Positions 1 to 13,261 of a DNA stretch of 64,000 nt are shown piece after piece. Under the pieces are notes generated by a model. The model was not told the origin of the DNA. It worked only from the letters and a program-made list of their open reading frames with translations, and did not search any database. The stretch is from Clavulina sp. PMI_390 (Eukaryota > Basidiomycota > Agaricomycetes > Cantharellales > Hydnaceae), in NCBI GenBank assembly GCA_015039315.1, contig WIDE01000002.1, positions 693,391 to 757,390 on the forward strand, given 5' to 3'. How positions within the stretch are numbered: position 1 is the stretch's first letter; each line of letters starts with the position of its first letter. The position numbers were made by a program, and so were the translations under genes.

Positions 1-3000
1 CGGTGTGTGTGTCTCACATTGTTTAGCCAGCACATGATAAGCCGCCACAATCTCAACCCGTGTAGCCCCAGGCTTGACACCAAGGATCTTGGGAATGCAT
101 CAGGGGCATGCGGTAGTCTGAACAAGAAACCGACAACGAACCTCATGAGGTGTCTTTAGACTCATCTCCTCAAGCATCTTGAGAATTCTCGCTTCATCTG
201 GAGTTGGCTCCGGGGGTCGTCTGGGACCATCACTACTTCGGCGCGAGTTGATACGTGCTGCCATAGCGGAATTTAAGAAATCCATCGCCTTTTCCTCTTC
301 TTCACGGCCAGAAGAACATGCAAGCGCCTTCTTTCCTTTTGAGACCGCTGCGTCGTAGTCAGCCTGAGAAACCAATATCATGCCCGCAAGAAGTATACTA
401 GCCAAACGGTCAATAGATCATCGACGACATCGAAGAAAGGCGGTTCTCACGTTTTATAGTGTGGAGTAGAGGCGAGTTCTGCAACCCGATCACAATCGCT
501 CAAAGCTGAGGCAAGATGTCCGTCGTCGTAGCGGTCCTTGGGGTTATGCAGCTGCCACGGAGAGTCAATTTCATCGCTCGAAAGCGCGACAGTTGAGCCA
601 CATACCTTGAAGTGTGCATGGGCCCTATTACTGAGAATAGAAGCCTTTAGAGTGTCGGCACAGGGGAATTCAAGTGCATCGGATAGGATATCAATTGCTC
701 GAGCATAGTCACCCTCTTTATACGCTTGCGCTCCACGATTTGCTGCTGCTGCCACGCTGAATCCATCCTTGCGACGCTTTTCGCGATCTTCTTCGTCGGC
801 TCGCTTCTTCGCTTCCGCCGCCCGAGCTTTCTGGGCATTCTCCTGCTCCGAATTACAAAGTTGAAGGATCTTGGTGATGCTGCTCAATAGATCCTCATCC
901 TCGACAGATGACATAGCGTTTCGTCCTTCCTTCAAACACTCTTCGTACTCATCCAATGCATATAGACAGCAAATGCTCTGGTATCGCCTTTGGGGAAGGT
1001 TAGATCAGACGAAATGATAGTTGTGCGTGATCTGAAATCGCTCACATTCGGTCGTTAAACAAGTCGGGGTCAAGGCTCCTGAGCGTTTGTATGTCGGCGT
1101 GAGCTTTACGAAACAGGTCAAGCTTTTGCAGACTGGCCGGCTGGGATTAGAGTTAGAATTTGACGGTAATCTATGAAGGGGGAGTGGCATACCACCCAGT
1201 AAGACATCATCCGAAAGTGGATAATCTCCATCCGCAACTTGAGGTCTTTTGTCTGAGATAACGCTCTAGTATATAGGCCAGCTGCCTTCTCATACTCCTC
1301 GGAGTTATGAGCTGCAATACCCAGTTTCATGGTATCGCGAGCTTTCTTAGATTCTTTCTCCTTGTGACATTTATCCAGAATGTCGAGAAGGCGTTGTTGT
1401 AGCTCTGAGTCAGTGGTCCGAGGAAGTGCTGCCCGAATCTCGCCAATTGCATCGTCATATTCGTCAATGAAATACAATGAGAATGCGCTCATATAAGACC
1501 TAATGAGAGAGAGCACTTTAGATGTGTCATACTACAGCAAATGGGCACACACTGATGTTCGTCAAGAGGTTTTCCAGTAAGGCGACGAATCCACTGAAGA
1601 TCCGTATGGACCCTTCGGAAAAGGTCCAGCTTCTGGGCTCCGGCAGGCTAGAGATCCTTTGAGTTACTTGTATGGTGTGACGAAGGCTTTGAAGACATAC
1701 TGTCCAATTAGCCTTCACCCGTAGCTGGAGAATCTTGGCTTTATCTTCGTCGTTCCTCTCAAGGTCAAGGGCCTCGGTAAAGTGATTTACCGCTTCATCC
1801 CAGCGCTCTTTGTCCATAGCGTCGACTCCCTTACTGAGGGCTTCGTTTTGGCGCTTCACGATGTTAGCACTTCCACGTTCATCCTGACTCTTCTTGATGA
1901 CATCTCCCAACTGCGAGTCATATTCGGTTGTGGAATTGTTAGTCAAAGCGTAACGGGCGCTCGATATCGCTTCATCATACATGTCAAGCATGTAGGCGCA
2001 AAAGGCTTGAGCATAACGCCTGGGGAGCGAGTAGATCGGACCAGGTGTGCGCGAATACAACGAAGGTGACTCACATATGGTCAGTCAATTCTGAAGCGTC
2101 CGCACCCCGTACAGCCAGGATATCAGCTCTTGCTTTGCGCATCAGTTCACGATCCGCTCCTGGCGGCTGTGCACTCGTTAGACAGTTCAGCGTGGCGATT
2201 ATTGGATAAAACATACATTCCAATAGGCGCGATACCGCTGCTTCCACACCCTGATCCTATCTCGATCCGAGGTGCAGTTTTGCAAAGCATTCGTGTATTC
2301 AGAAGCAGCAAATTCCCAGAGTCCCTCTCCCATAGCAGTTTGAGCTCGTTGGATCGCCGCTCTGTGATGGTGGCGTGAGCTACAAGCAGTGCGTCTAGGA
2401 GCTATCACATAAAATCAACATACCCTGTCCCATCGCGCTCGTCCAAACTTTTTTGGATCAAGTCGCGCAGCTGTGAGTTGAATTGAGTTGTAGAGTTTTG
2501 ATCTATGGCTAGGAGCGCGAGTGGGATCGCCTCGTCATATAAGTCGAGGGCATAAGCACAAAATGCTTCCGCGTAACGCCTGCAGCGGACGGCGTTAATA
2601 GCTAACTCCTTAACATGTACAGATGAAACGCACATGTGATCTGTTAGCGCAGACTCTTTGGCATTTCGTATTGATATAATATCCGCTCTAGCTTTCCGCA
2701 TCAAATCCCGATCTACTCCTGGGGGCTGAAAAACACTTAGTTGGAGAATCTAGACTTGCGATGTTGCTATCGCTCACATTGAAGTAGGCGAGGTATCTTC
2801 GCTTCCATACGTCGATTCGCTCTTCATTGGGGTCGCAATACTTTAGGGCCTCGGTAAATTCGTATGCAGCGGTTGTCCATTGTTCCTCTTTCAAGGCGTC
2901 AATACCGCGCTGACTGTGAACACCTCTGGGGAGCAGATATATGAGTGTCTTGGTAACAGCTGGATCATTTCAATGCTTACAAGTTCCATCCACGCTTGGC

Positions 3001-3018
3001 CTCGTTCCAGAAGCCCAT
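1..3018 (-). CDS. TPR-repeat J-domain co-chaperone (DNAJC7-like), partial, copy 1
   Basis: Multi-exon minus-strand gene whose 3' end lies beyond the left edge. Serial exons encode a repeated TPR-like module: an exon ending in a motif such as LR..AYW.V, then one with YA.AFCAY.LD.YDEAI. Modules lie at about 2890-2770, 2690-2410, 2390-2210, 2010-1700, 1510-1200 and 960-450. Next comes a basic linker (AMDFLNSAMAARINSRR, 285-230). At 100-20 the J-domain start ILGVKPGATRVEIVAAYHVL is legible, followed by a GTGAGA donor, so the HPD exon is outside the window. Established: TPR-J proteins (DNAJC7/TPR2) couple Hsp70 and Hsp90 clients. The proposed start, ATG at 3018, begins a short exon (MGFWNEAKRGWN) joined across an intron to QRGIDALKEEQW; it mirrors exon 1 of copy 2. 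Start confidence is moderate, family assignment high. Confidence 0.82.
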
Positions 3019-3364
3019 GCTGTTGTTTGGGGGACGTTCAGCGGGTATACTGGTCTGGAAGCCAGACTGAAGAGCACCATCAGTCAGCTGATACACTGCC
3101 CCGCATCTTATATCATGCCGCCAGTCCAGTCGAATATATGGCAGCGTCTATTCCCCTGGATTGCGAATCTAGGAACTTAGAGCGCATCTCTCCAGCGGTC
3201 TGAGTTTGGAAGTGTTGTTATGTCAAATTTTTGAGCTCATCGGCAGGCTGTGCATTGATAAGATAGCCCGAATCACAGCGGTCACAACGCGGAAGATTTG
3301 ATTCAAGAAATCTATTTGCCAATTCTTGGGATTCGAAGGTGCAACTGAGGGTGCACACCTCTCG

Positions 3365-6094
3365 CTATGGATAGAGAGCACGTTTGGCCTCTTCAAGCTG
3401 CTCACAAACCAGGACTCATTAGGGTACGAGCGAATACAAGAGCCAAAGCATGGGCTCACCCGCTGGAACAGCCGAGTATCTGACATCAGCAGAACGCAGT
3501 TAGATGGATCGGCTTGGCGTTACGTCACAAGAAGGCACAGGAACTTACCTCCTCCTGGTTTGTCGGGGTGGTCTACAGACAGTTAATCAGTCAGAGAGTG
3601 CAGATAGGTGATCATGGAGCCTACATTGCTTCGCGAGAACGTGATATGCTGCCATGACTTCCGTGCGGGAAGCTGTAGCTTTGACTCCAAGAATCTGCCA
3701 TTGTATGGAGGTGCATCAAATGCAAGTTTCAGAGCGAGCTGAGCCATAGATCCGCTACTTACCTCACAAGGAGATCTGATGCTCATCTCTTCGAGTATTG
3801 TGATGATCCTTAGCTCCTCAGGAGATAAATCAGCCCGTCGGGGAGTAGCGCTTCCTCGGCGAGCGTTCACACGAGCAGCCATCGCAGAATTAAGGAAATC
3901 CATGGCCTTGTCATCCTCGTCGCCTGCAGCTGCACACCCTAAGGCCTTCTTGCCTTTCTCTACAGCACCATCGAAATCCTCCTGTTGAAGTGATATCATT
4001 CCAGCTAGTAGCGTCCTACCCAGATCAACATCAGTTTCATGAATGCAAAAATATGATGGGCGCTGACGTCTTGAAATGATAAGCTTCCCCAACAAGATTC
4101 CTTACACGCTCGCAGTCTTCCATCGCTGAGCGAAGCATTATACCATCTGAATTGCCCTGATGCAGCTGGTGGCGGGAGTAATAAATATGCTATCTAGTCA
4201 AATGCTTGAGACGGACCTTGTAGTACGCGTGAGCTCGATTACTGAGGAGCGAAACTCGGGTAGGCGTAGAGCACGAAAACTCGAGGGCATCCGAAATAAT
4301 TTCGATTGCTCGACTATAGTCTCCGTCCTTATATGCTTGCGCACCCCGCTTCGCTGCGTCTGCGACATCAAAGCCACGCCTACTGCGTTCTTCTCGCTCT
4401 CTCTGCAGCGCTGCCGCTTGGGCCTCCGCTTGCCTCTGCATATCAGCTTTGATTTTCTCACCTTGAGAGCGGAGTGCGATCAAGCGAATATGTGTCAAGT
4501 AGTTCTCATTCTGAATCTGTTGTAGAGCTTCTCTGCTCTCTTCAAGGCATGCATCGTATTCGTCCAGGGCGTATAGACAGCAGATATTTTGGTATCGCCT
4601 ACATAGGAAGATTGATGGTCACGGCTTCCATGCTCTTCAAGAAAAAAAGAAAACAAGATACGGACATTAGTTCGTCGTAACTGCCAGGGTTTAGTATTCG
4701 GATAGACTGAATATCTTCGAGTGCTTTGCGGAACAAATGGGCATGCTGGGCATCAGCGGGCTTCACCCAAGGTGGCATCAGTAAGGATCAGCCAGCTCTT
4801 CGTTATGTTAGGCCACTCACCTCCCAATATGAACGAAGGCGCAACTGAAGGATCTGCACACGTCTTTGGGGATCAGTGATGTTTGCTAGAACCGTCGAGA
4901 ATGTAGTAGTAGCCGTGAGGTAATCCCGAGACTCCAGCGCCGTGATACCTCGGTTGATAGCATCCTGGGTTACATTCCCTTCTTGTTCGGTTTGACTCTT
5001 CTCGAGGATCTCAAGAAGTCGGCGACATAAGTCGGGATCGGACGTATATGGTAAGGCCGCGCGTGCCTCTGATATAGCCCAGTCGATTTTCCCCAGCCAA
5101 AAGCTGCTAAAGGCGCTCATATAAAGCCTATAGATAATAGACTTCGGTTTAGGTTACCGACTTAAAAACATCAACGATGAATAACGCACAGATTCTCGTC
5201 CAGAGGCTCCCAGCTTATTCGTCGGATCGAATCGATGTCATTGTGGACTTTCCAATAGAAATCTGCTATTCCGGGGCCTGCAGCCTGTAGCAATTGTGAG
5301 GTTAGCATGCTTAAGGAAGCAACAAACACGAACCTCCCAATAAGCCGTTACTCGCAAGCGCAACACCTCAATGTTCTGCTCAATCGTGGTTTGGTATTCT
5401 AAAAGGTCGGTGTAGTATTGTGCAGCGTCCTCCCAACGACCGTCAGCCGTTGCCTTGCTAGCTCTCCTCGATAACATAGCCTGCTTATGCGCCGGAGAAT
5501 CTCGTTCCGCCCGGCTCTTGTCAATGATGTCCAGGAGTTGAGAGCGGTGGACGTGGGTGGAGTGTTTGGCGAGGGCTCCCTGCGCTTCCGCGATAGCTTC
5601 ATCGTACATATCTAACATGTATGCGCATGATGGGAGCACATAGCGCCTATGGGAAGTTGCAGGTTAGACAGAGTCGAATAAATGGACTGATCTTGCTGTA
5701 CATGTAGTCATTGACGGCAGATGGCATGAAGTTTTGGATAGCCTGGACATCAAGTCTTGCACTTTGAAAGAGGCTCAGGTTGTTGGCATCAGCGGGCTGA
5801 GTCTCGCTCATGAGTAACAGAAAACGTAGTGAGCTTGGGGGCTGGGAGAGAGCTCACTTTCCAGTAGGCAACATATCTCTGCTTCAGTATCTCAACCTTG
5901 TCTCGAACCAGCTCTGCATGATCAAGTGCCCTACTGAACTCCACAGCGGCCATGGCCCACCTCCCTCCCTTCATGTAATCCTCACCACGTGAGTAGGCAG
6001 ATCTCCTAGGAGAGCCATAAGCCCCCAAAGTCTGATTCGAGTACTGGGGAAACACGTACCACTTCTTGCCAAACGAAGGCATGACGAAAGGCAT
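3365..6094 (-). CDS. TPR-repeat J-domain co-chaperone (DNAJC7-like), complete, copy 2
   Basis: Full-length paralogue of the neighbouring copy, same strand, about 350 bp upstream of it. Exon 1 is short (MPFVMPSFGKKW, ATG at 6094, or a second Met four codons on). Five or so TPR-like modules follow (RALDHAELVRDKVEILKQR; YMLDMYDEAIAEAQGAL; WLGKIDWAISEARAAL; YALDEYDACLEESREAL; DGDYSRAIEIISDALEF). Then a basic linker with AMDFLNSAMAARVNARR. The C-terminal J domain is split over four exons: ILGVKATASRTEVMAAYHVL / YHPDKPGG / DTRLFQR / QLEEAKRALYP-stop. The HPD tripeptide needed to stimulate Hsp70 is intact, coded by the short exon around 3550-3573. The J domain is C-terminal, as in DNAJC7. A cytosolic Hsp70/Hsp90 adaptor role is inferred from the family. 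The exon chain was assembled by hand; internal junctions may shift slightly. Confidence 0.85.
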
Positions 6095-6633
6095 GACTGC
6101 CCAACGCTCGAGGTGCGAGACGGGTGTTACAGTTGGCCCCCACGGAAGGCTGAGTTCTCATCCTTTAGTCACGATCAGGGGTATTGCGGAAGGGCTAGTG
6201 AATTGGGTGAATGTGCCACCATTGAAAGGTCTGAGAGAGGTAAGAGAGGGAGGGCTGTGCAGGTTCGTGCGAAGATGTGCCGATCTCCATTTTCTCTGAA
6301 CCCACCTTCTATATCTGAGCATGCAATAGGATAGTCAGAATACTCATGTTGGACAACTGTGTACTTTGTTGTGGCAAATCCGGCGATCATGCGTAACTGG
6401 TCCCGCTGTTTTCGACTTTGACTTAGGGGGCCGTGGTTGAGGCAAAAGGAAGCGAGAGGGAGAGTATCTTATAAGTTCTAGGAAGGTGCTGATGTTGGGG
6501 TGTAGTGAATAGCTGGGCGAAACGAGCCCCGGGCAATTTGGCTTCATCGGAGGTTCCGAAGCGGAGAACGCCGGAGACCGTTTCAACATGCTCCGGAATT
6601 CGAGCCATCAGCCTCACTCACTGACCCTCCACC

Positions 6634-8308
6634 AATGTCCCGTATCAAGGAAACCTCTTTCTTGACATCGATTAGCACCGTATGGTTCGTGAGCGCATCA
6701 AGGTGTACAGTCATTGCTTGCTAGATGCTCATTGACATCCCCCTGCTTGTGCGAATCCTCGACGGCGGAACTACTTTGTGGCCGCGTGTCCATAACAGGG
6801 TGCAATCCGATAATCCACCTTATACTGCCTCATTTGTACACAACATTCCTGGCCCTGCTCAGGGAGCCGTTGCCGATTGTCTGTGGTGGCCACCTGTGAT
6901 TCCTCCACTTGAGGAACTTCCAGCGCACGCTCGCGTGCGCGCTCATCAAGTCGCCGGCGACAGTGAAACTGGCAGCCCCCCTTTGAGTCCTTCGTCATCC
7001 GATAATGGGAGGAGAGGTGTGCCAGATCTTGGGTGTGAGATGCAGGAGCCTGCTGTCACGGTGATGTTGTTCATCCCAGGTGAGTGGAGTTGTACATCCG
7101 TGAAATAACAAGCATCCAATCATGACTAAAGACGGCGATACACTGCAGGGAACCCTGGACTCGTTCAATTCTACCAAAACTTCCTTCATACCATTCACAC
7201 GGCCCACCCGAACCTGGGTATTTTGGCCCATGGCCACTTGGGGCATTCGCCTCGCCTTAACCGCTCTGGGGAGGCAGGAAATATTTCTGGACAAACGGCA
7301 TCCCTAGGCATTCAGATCTCCAGCGTAATAGAGGCCTACGATGCGATTGTTGATGAATATCGAGATATAGGGGGTTGCAAGGTTGTGTTGTGTGGGCACA
7401 GTATTGGGGCCTGGATTGCCACTCAAGTGAGTGTCGATTCCCCTCGCCGATTCTAATCAATCAATAATAATTAAACATCTATCTTCTTGGATTTCTTAGG
7501 TAATGCGAGCCAGGCCTGATGCCATTGACGGTGCCTTCCTCTTGTTCCCCACTCTGTCAGATCTTGCCGCTACTCCCAACGGCCAAAAGCTTCGGGTGAG
7601 CACTCTTTAGCGCGGCCCATCATTTCCCTCTCACTGACACCCAATCTTAGGTGGTTCTGGCTCGCCCAACGGCGTACATTCTCACTGCTCTCAGCTATAT
7701 CATATCCATCATCCTCTATCCATCATGGCTATTAGGTTTGATCGGCTTATTCTACGGTACCTGGCCGCTCAATCAGCAGTATGTCCTTCGAAGTTTCCTC
7801 CGGTCACCACGAGCGGTGTTCAGTGCTCTCACTATGGGGGGTGAGGAGATGAAAATCGTTCTATCACTGGAGGCACCGACTTCTCTATCACGGTCGTCTG
7901 TTGTTGCTCCAGTGGCAGACATCTTGAGGCATGAGGCCAAGCGGATATGGGTCTATTTCGGAGATGGGGATGACTGGCTGACAGAGAGGGGTGCCAAGGA
8001 AGTATTCTCTCTTTTAAGACAGAATGGGGGAGCCTTATCAGACGGCGAGGTTGGGCGGAAGAGATCGAAGGGCAAGTTCCATCGATCTTCCAAGGCAGGG
8101 TCCAGGGGGAGGCCGTGGTGGCAAGGTGTTTCTGGCGAAGTCGTGTTTGGGACTGATATCCCACACGACTTTTGCATTAGTGAGTAGCCTGTCGTTCACC
8201 ATTTACCCCCTCGAATACTAACATTTGGGTGCTCCAGATCACGATGTCGTTATTGGACAACTATGCTCTAAATGGCTGGCTGACGGCGGACTGGTAGTCC
8301 CCTCTTGA
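6634..8308 (+). CDS. Lipid-droplet-associated hydrolase (LDAH / YPR147C type)
   Basis: Alpha/beta hydrolase in exons 6725-7079, 7149-7426, 7500-7595, 7651-8179 and 8238-8308, all in phase. The diagnostic family motif FIPGNPGLVQFY spans the first junction. GHSIG (nucleophile Ser) is at about 7396-7410, YFGDGDDWL carries the likely catalytic Asp, and DIPHDFC near 8155-8175 carries the His. A hydrophobic stretch (7676-7760, AYILTALSYIISIILYPSW and following) could anchor it to droplets or ER. Established: LDAH proteins associate with lipid droplets and are proposed to act on sterol or neutral-lipid esters. Two starts are possible: ATG 6725 (442 aa), or ATG 6634 via a 45-nt exon and a 46-nt intron (457 aa). 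I list the longer with reserve. Confidence 0.85.
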
Positions 8309-8935
8309 CCATTAGGATATTTGATTTCCATGCACACATAGATTGAGTTTCACGATCTGTTATTAATGTACATTTCGATGTAATTGTGTATCAAATCTAG
8401 TGAGCGCTGTACTCGGATGCTTGATTTGTAATTCATCCTTTGAGCGCTTGCAGCGGCGATTTACGAGCGCATCTATATCTATATGCAACTTGTACGGGCA
8501 CATGACGCCAGTTTCAGTCGGTGGCCTGAATCCGACATCTGGGCTCGTTGGCTAGAATGTGTAGCCAACTTTCATGCAATTGAAGCCTGAAGAGAATGGG
8601 TATCTCTGGTATTCTCAGAGCCACGCCGCATCGACAAAAGCTCGCTGCGTTCCTATCAAGGAGTGAATGACAACACCAAAACACAGGACAGGAGGGAAAG
8701 GATGAGGGCAAGTCATATCCGCCGGAGCCGGTTTCGGGGTGGAGGTTTATAAAGGTCGTTGGAAGAAGAAGAGGAGCAAACCAATCGAGTCATATATTTT
8801 TGTCGCCCTGTTGTACAAACAAACCGCGCATTTGTCAGCAGCTTGAGGTCTCAGACGCCAGAGTTGATATATATTTGACGCAGCTCAAGGCAGTGAAAGA
8901 GCAGCGTCGGCGCCGGCCCTCCTCTTCCTGCCACA
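8309..8935. other. Intergenic spacer between LDAH and SNF2 genes
   Basis: No supportable gene. It holds the LDAH 3' end (AT-rich, 8320-8480) and the SNF2 gene's promoter and leader. A TATA-like tract, tatatatttttg, lies around 8790-8802 and a purine-rich ggaagaagaagaggag run just upstream. Confidence 0.6.
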
Positions 8936-11900
8936 ATGATGTCGTCGCCAAGAACAACGATAGACCTCACTGTAGATGCCGATGACGATCCTAGGCAGCC
9001 CAAGCGTATCAAGACCGACCTCGGTCCGGTGCCGTCGCCGCAACCCTATCCATCTGGCGCCTCTACTTTTCCTGCTTCTACCTACTATTCTGCCACCACT
9101 CCTGCTGTTTCAACTCCCCCATACCAGCCTGCATCTACATCCTGGTCACCTCAGACCGCGACAACATCCTATGATCCCACTAGCCAGCCACTCTCATACC
9201 CTGGCGCATCTTCCTCTGCTTTCCGCGCCTACCCTACCCCTACTGCTCAAGTAAACCCTGCGATACATCAAAATGTCTTCCCTGTAGGCCAGTATAGCGC
9301 GACCCCTGGACCGATCTACACTCCTGCGCAAGCAGGTGCCTATGCATCCAATCCCACCACCCCATATCGGCCGCGGCAGGTCATTGACCTTACAAGCACC
9401 TCATCCCAAGGCTCTCTGGTACCTCGCCCCCCTATCCAAACCTCCACTCCTGCTGCCACAAACGGTGCGACAAAAGATGGCCGTCGCGACGTTGTTTGTA
9501 TTGGACAGCTATCATGCAATGCGCTTATACTTTATCCCATGTCTTATATTTGCCCCAAACCTGGCGAACCAGTGCCTCCACTTCCAGCAACTGCCGATGG
9601 ATATGTTCCCGTGCGTCTGAAATACGATGATGTGGCGAAACGGCGCGCCAAGAACCCGGGCCAATCTACCGAGGAGACTATCCAGATCCAAGTCCCTCAC
9701 TACAAGGGGGGCCCCTCTGGGAACGAAAACTTAGGTGGAGACGAGTTTGGTGTAGTCGAGCAGCGTTTTGCGACTGTCCTGGGCCCTCTCATGCAGAAAG
9801 TGCTCATTCGTCTGGAGGCCCATGTGCAGCGAGCCGTCACACAGACCGTTCCTATCTTGAAGTTGAGGATACTCGTCTTTACTCCAAGAGGGAACGTCAA
9901 AGTTGTCGCTGGATACCTTACTACTGGTGGCGTGCGCCTGGAGAATCCCACTCTGCCCTACAACCCTGCCGATCATCGCGACAGCCCTCCTTTCGAGAAT
10001 CCTCATCAGGGGCCCGACGCGCCAGGTCCATCGGACTATCGATACCCGGGCTCTGCCCAACAAAACCGATGGTCTCAGCAGGCTGTATCGGGCAAATCTG
10101 TGGAGGTGCAACGCAGCCAGGTTGAAAAGGTGTTCGAAAGCTTGAAAAGTGGAGATGATCTGACCGAGTCGGAGGCCGGTACGGCATGTTTCCCTGCTCC
10201 ACATTCTGCTAAATTGGTTGCTGATTCATCGTTTTCCCGCACGCCGTGTGTGTCATATTGTAGGCCCGAACGTAGCGACAACGCTCTATCCTCACCAGAA
10301 GAAAGCGCTCACCTTCCTCCTCGAACGTGAAGCCGATAAGAAATTCACGAATACTAACGATATTTGGACGGTCCGCAAGGACGCTTCGGGCAAAGTACGT
10401 GGGTGGTACAACTCGATCACACAAAAAGAGTACCCAAAGGAGCCCGTGCTGGAGAAGGGCGGAATCCTAGCCGATGATGTACGTAATCGCTCTTACTACT
10501 CTGGCCAAGTAGCTAACTAAAAGGCGATTGCTGACTGTTCTCACAATATCCAGATGGGCCTGGGCAAAACCATATCTATTGTATCACTTATGGCTAACAC
10601 GCTCGAGCCTTCACGGCTATTTGCGTATGGCCCAATGAAGAAGATTACGCTCCGCGTGGCGAAGGCTCAGGCCGAGGCGCCTCCACTCACAGCGGCCAAC
10701 TTTGCTGCTCAGGTATGGGGCATGCCCGAGAATGCCGGCGACATTGATTCGGCGTCGGAGCTGGACGGCCTGTCGTCCGGCTTTGGCTCGGGCTCCGGTG
10801 GAAAGGGCAAAAAGGGCAAGCGGGAGACGCAAAGAGAACAGCTGGATGCCGCCCGCATGGCACGCATCAAAGTCAAGTCACGCGCAACACTTATCATTTG
10901 CCCGCTATCAACAATTGCCAACTGGGAAGACCAATTCCGGGAGCATTGGGCCGGTGAGGTTAATGTGGTTGGTGGGACGAGTGGGAATGCGCCCCCTAAT
11001 GCCAACCTGGTCGCCGCGGCGAACAAGCAGGCAGAGCTCAATCGCGATCGCCGCGGCAGTGGTGCCAAGGCCATCAAGCTTTATGTGTATCATGGCTCCT
11101 CCCGCCGGCCGGACGTAAACTTCCTCGCTGATTTCGATGCAGTCATCACAACATATTCGACACTTGCGACGGAGTACTCGAAGCAGGTGAAATCGTCTGC
11201 CCTCTACGAGGATGACGCTGCGGACGTTGACGCACGAGCTGCGGCGGAGGATAGTGGCTCCGAGTCGTATTCAGATGAAGGCGATTCAAACGTGATCAAG
11301 CTCAAGGAAAAGAAACCAAAGAAACGCCCACCTGGAGCCGCTCTCGCCGCTGGTCTCGAAGTGTCTAGCCCCCTGCAGCAGATTCATTGGTTCCGTGTGG
11401 TGCTCGATGAGGCTCAGTAAGTTATTTGTCCTTTCACCTGCTTCGTCGTCATACCAATTCTGACCTCTCCTGTTCCTAGCTCGATCAAAGAGACTACGAC
11501 CATCGCAAGTCGTGCTTCGTGCGATCTTATGGCCGATCGTCGGTGGGCGCTCACAGGGACACCGGTGCAAAACAAACTCGACGACGTCTACGCTCTGATC
11601 AAGTTCCTGCGGGCCCCTCCTTTCGAGGACAAGGGTGTCTGGTCCGAGTTTATTGGCGGTCCAGCAAAGTTTGGCCAACCGCTTGGTGTCATTCGCCTGC
11701 AGACCGTCATGCGAAGCTTGACGCTCCGTCGAACTAAGGAGAGTACTGACGCTGCTGGTCAACGCATTCTCAATCTTCCTCCGCGTCACGATGAAGTTCG
11801 CTATCTCAAGTTTGATGAGGAAGAGCGTAAAGTCTACGATTCGTACTATACCGAGTCCAAGGCCGAGTTCACCGATCTCAGTAAGGCTGGCGAGGTTCTC

Positions 11901-13261
11901 AAGAACTACGTGGGCATTTTACAGAAGATCTTACGGTTGCGCCAGATCTGTGATCATTACGAACTGGTCAAGGGTAAGGATGAGGGTCCCAACGAAAACG
12001 AGGGGATGCTAGATTATGATTCAATCGTGGCAAGCATTATGAAGGATGGCATCAATATCACAAGTGCTACGTCTATCTTCAATCTTTTCCGTGAATCCGG
12101 TACTGCGCAGTGCGTCGAATGTGGGCTTGATTGTGCCGTCGGCGGCACAAATGTCATCGACACCGACTTTGACAATCCTCGCATTACCGGCGCTCGGCCC
12201 AAGAAGGGCGGTGGAGCGAAAGGTTCCCGAGGGCCGACTCGTGCAAGCAGTCCAACGGGCTCACGTCCAGTCATCACAAAGTGCCAGCATTTGTACTGCA
12301 TCGAATGTTTCCGCCTCAGTATCTGCCCCAATTGGCCGAAAATTCGACCTCCTGGACCTGGCGAGACTGCTCTCCATCGCGCCTGTTCAGTCTGTCAATC
12401 TGATCTCGAGCCACTCACGGATGCTATCGAGGTGAGCCCTGATGGCCTGATCAGCTCGGATTTGGCACCCAAGCCACGTGCGCCGAAGAAAGAGAAGCGT
12501 CAGAAAGGCTCCGCATTGGGCGGCTACAATGCCAGCACCAAGGTCAAGGCGTTGATGGGTGATCTCATGGAGATATCCAAACAAAACCCCTACTCGATGA
12601 ACTACGACCCTTCCGCTGCTGCCGATGTCCAGATGACGGACGCAAGCGGCAACGTGATTGATGATGGCATTACAAAGATTGTCGTTTTCTCTCAATGGAC
12701 AAGCATGCTTGACAAGTACGCCGTCTTTCTCCTTTCCACGATATTTCCTACTGACACCTTTGACCACAGGATCGAGGATGCATTGGAAGAGGCAAATATC
12801 GCTTATGATCGACTCGACGGTACCATGAAGCGCGAAGACCGGACACGTGCAATGGATGCTCTCAAATATGATCCGAAGACCGAGGTGCTTCTCGTCAGTT
12901 TACGTGCTGGCGGTGTGGGTCTTAACCTCACGGCTGCTCGTCGTGTGTATCTGATGGATCCTTACTGGTGCGCACTTCCCGCTATGCTCTTCGAGTGGAA
13001 TTGAATGCTGACGCTAAACACTGCTCGTATAGGAATCCTGCCGTAGAGAATCAGGCTGTTGACCGCATCCATCGTCTTGGCCAGACACACGCTGTCAAGA
13101 CGATCAAGATGATCATGGAGAACTCGATCGAACAACGACTGCTTGAAGTTCAGGCCCGCAAGACACAACTAGCGAATATGACGCTGGGTGGTGCCACGAT
13201 GACAAAGGCGGAGCTCCAGCAGCGTCGTGTGGAGGAACTTCATGAGCTGTTCGCTGGCTAA
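8936..13261 (+). CDS. SNF2-family ATPase with RING finger (Rad5/HLTF type)
   Basis: 1327-aa protein in exons 8936-10178, 10264-10478, 10554-11416, 11480-12715, 12770-12967 and 13033-13261. A second Met directly follows the first. Order of parts: Pro/Ser/Thr-rich N-terminus with nuclear-type KRIK; a globular region (about residues 175-350) where HLTF has its HIRAN domain, though I cannot confirm HIRAN; Q-motif-like LYPHQKKAL; Walker A DDMGLGKT; long low-complexity inserts; DEAH (spliced, the His codon split); SAT-like LTGTPVQN; a RING finger between the lobes (CVECGLDC ... CQHLYCIECF ... CSVCQSDL); and the C lobe with VVFSQW, LLVSLRAGGVGLNLT and the arginine finger motif QAVDRIHRLGQ. Established: this architecture combines DNA translocation with E3 ubiquitin ligase activity in post-replication repair or chromatin. 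The Rad5 versus HLTF/Rad16/Uls1 choice is not resolved. Confidence 0.9.
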
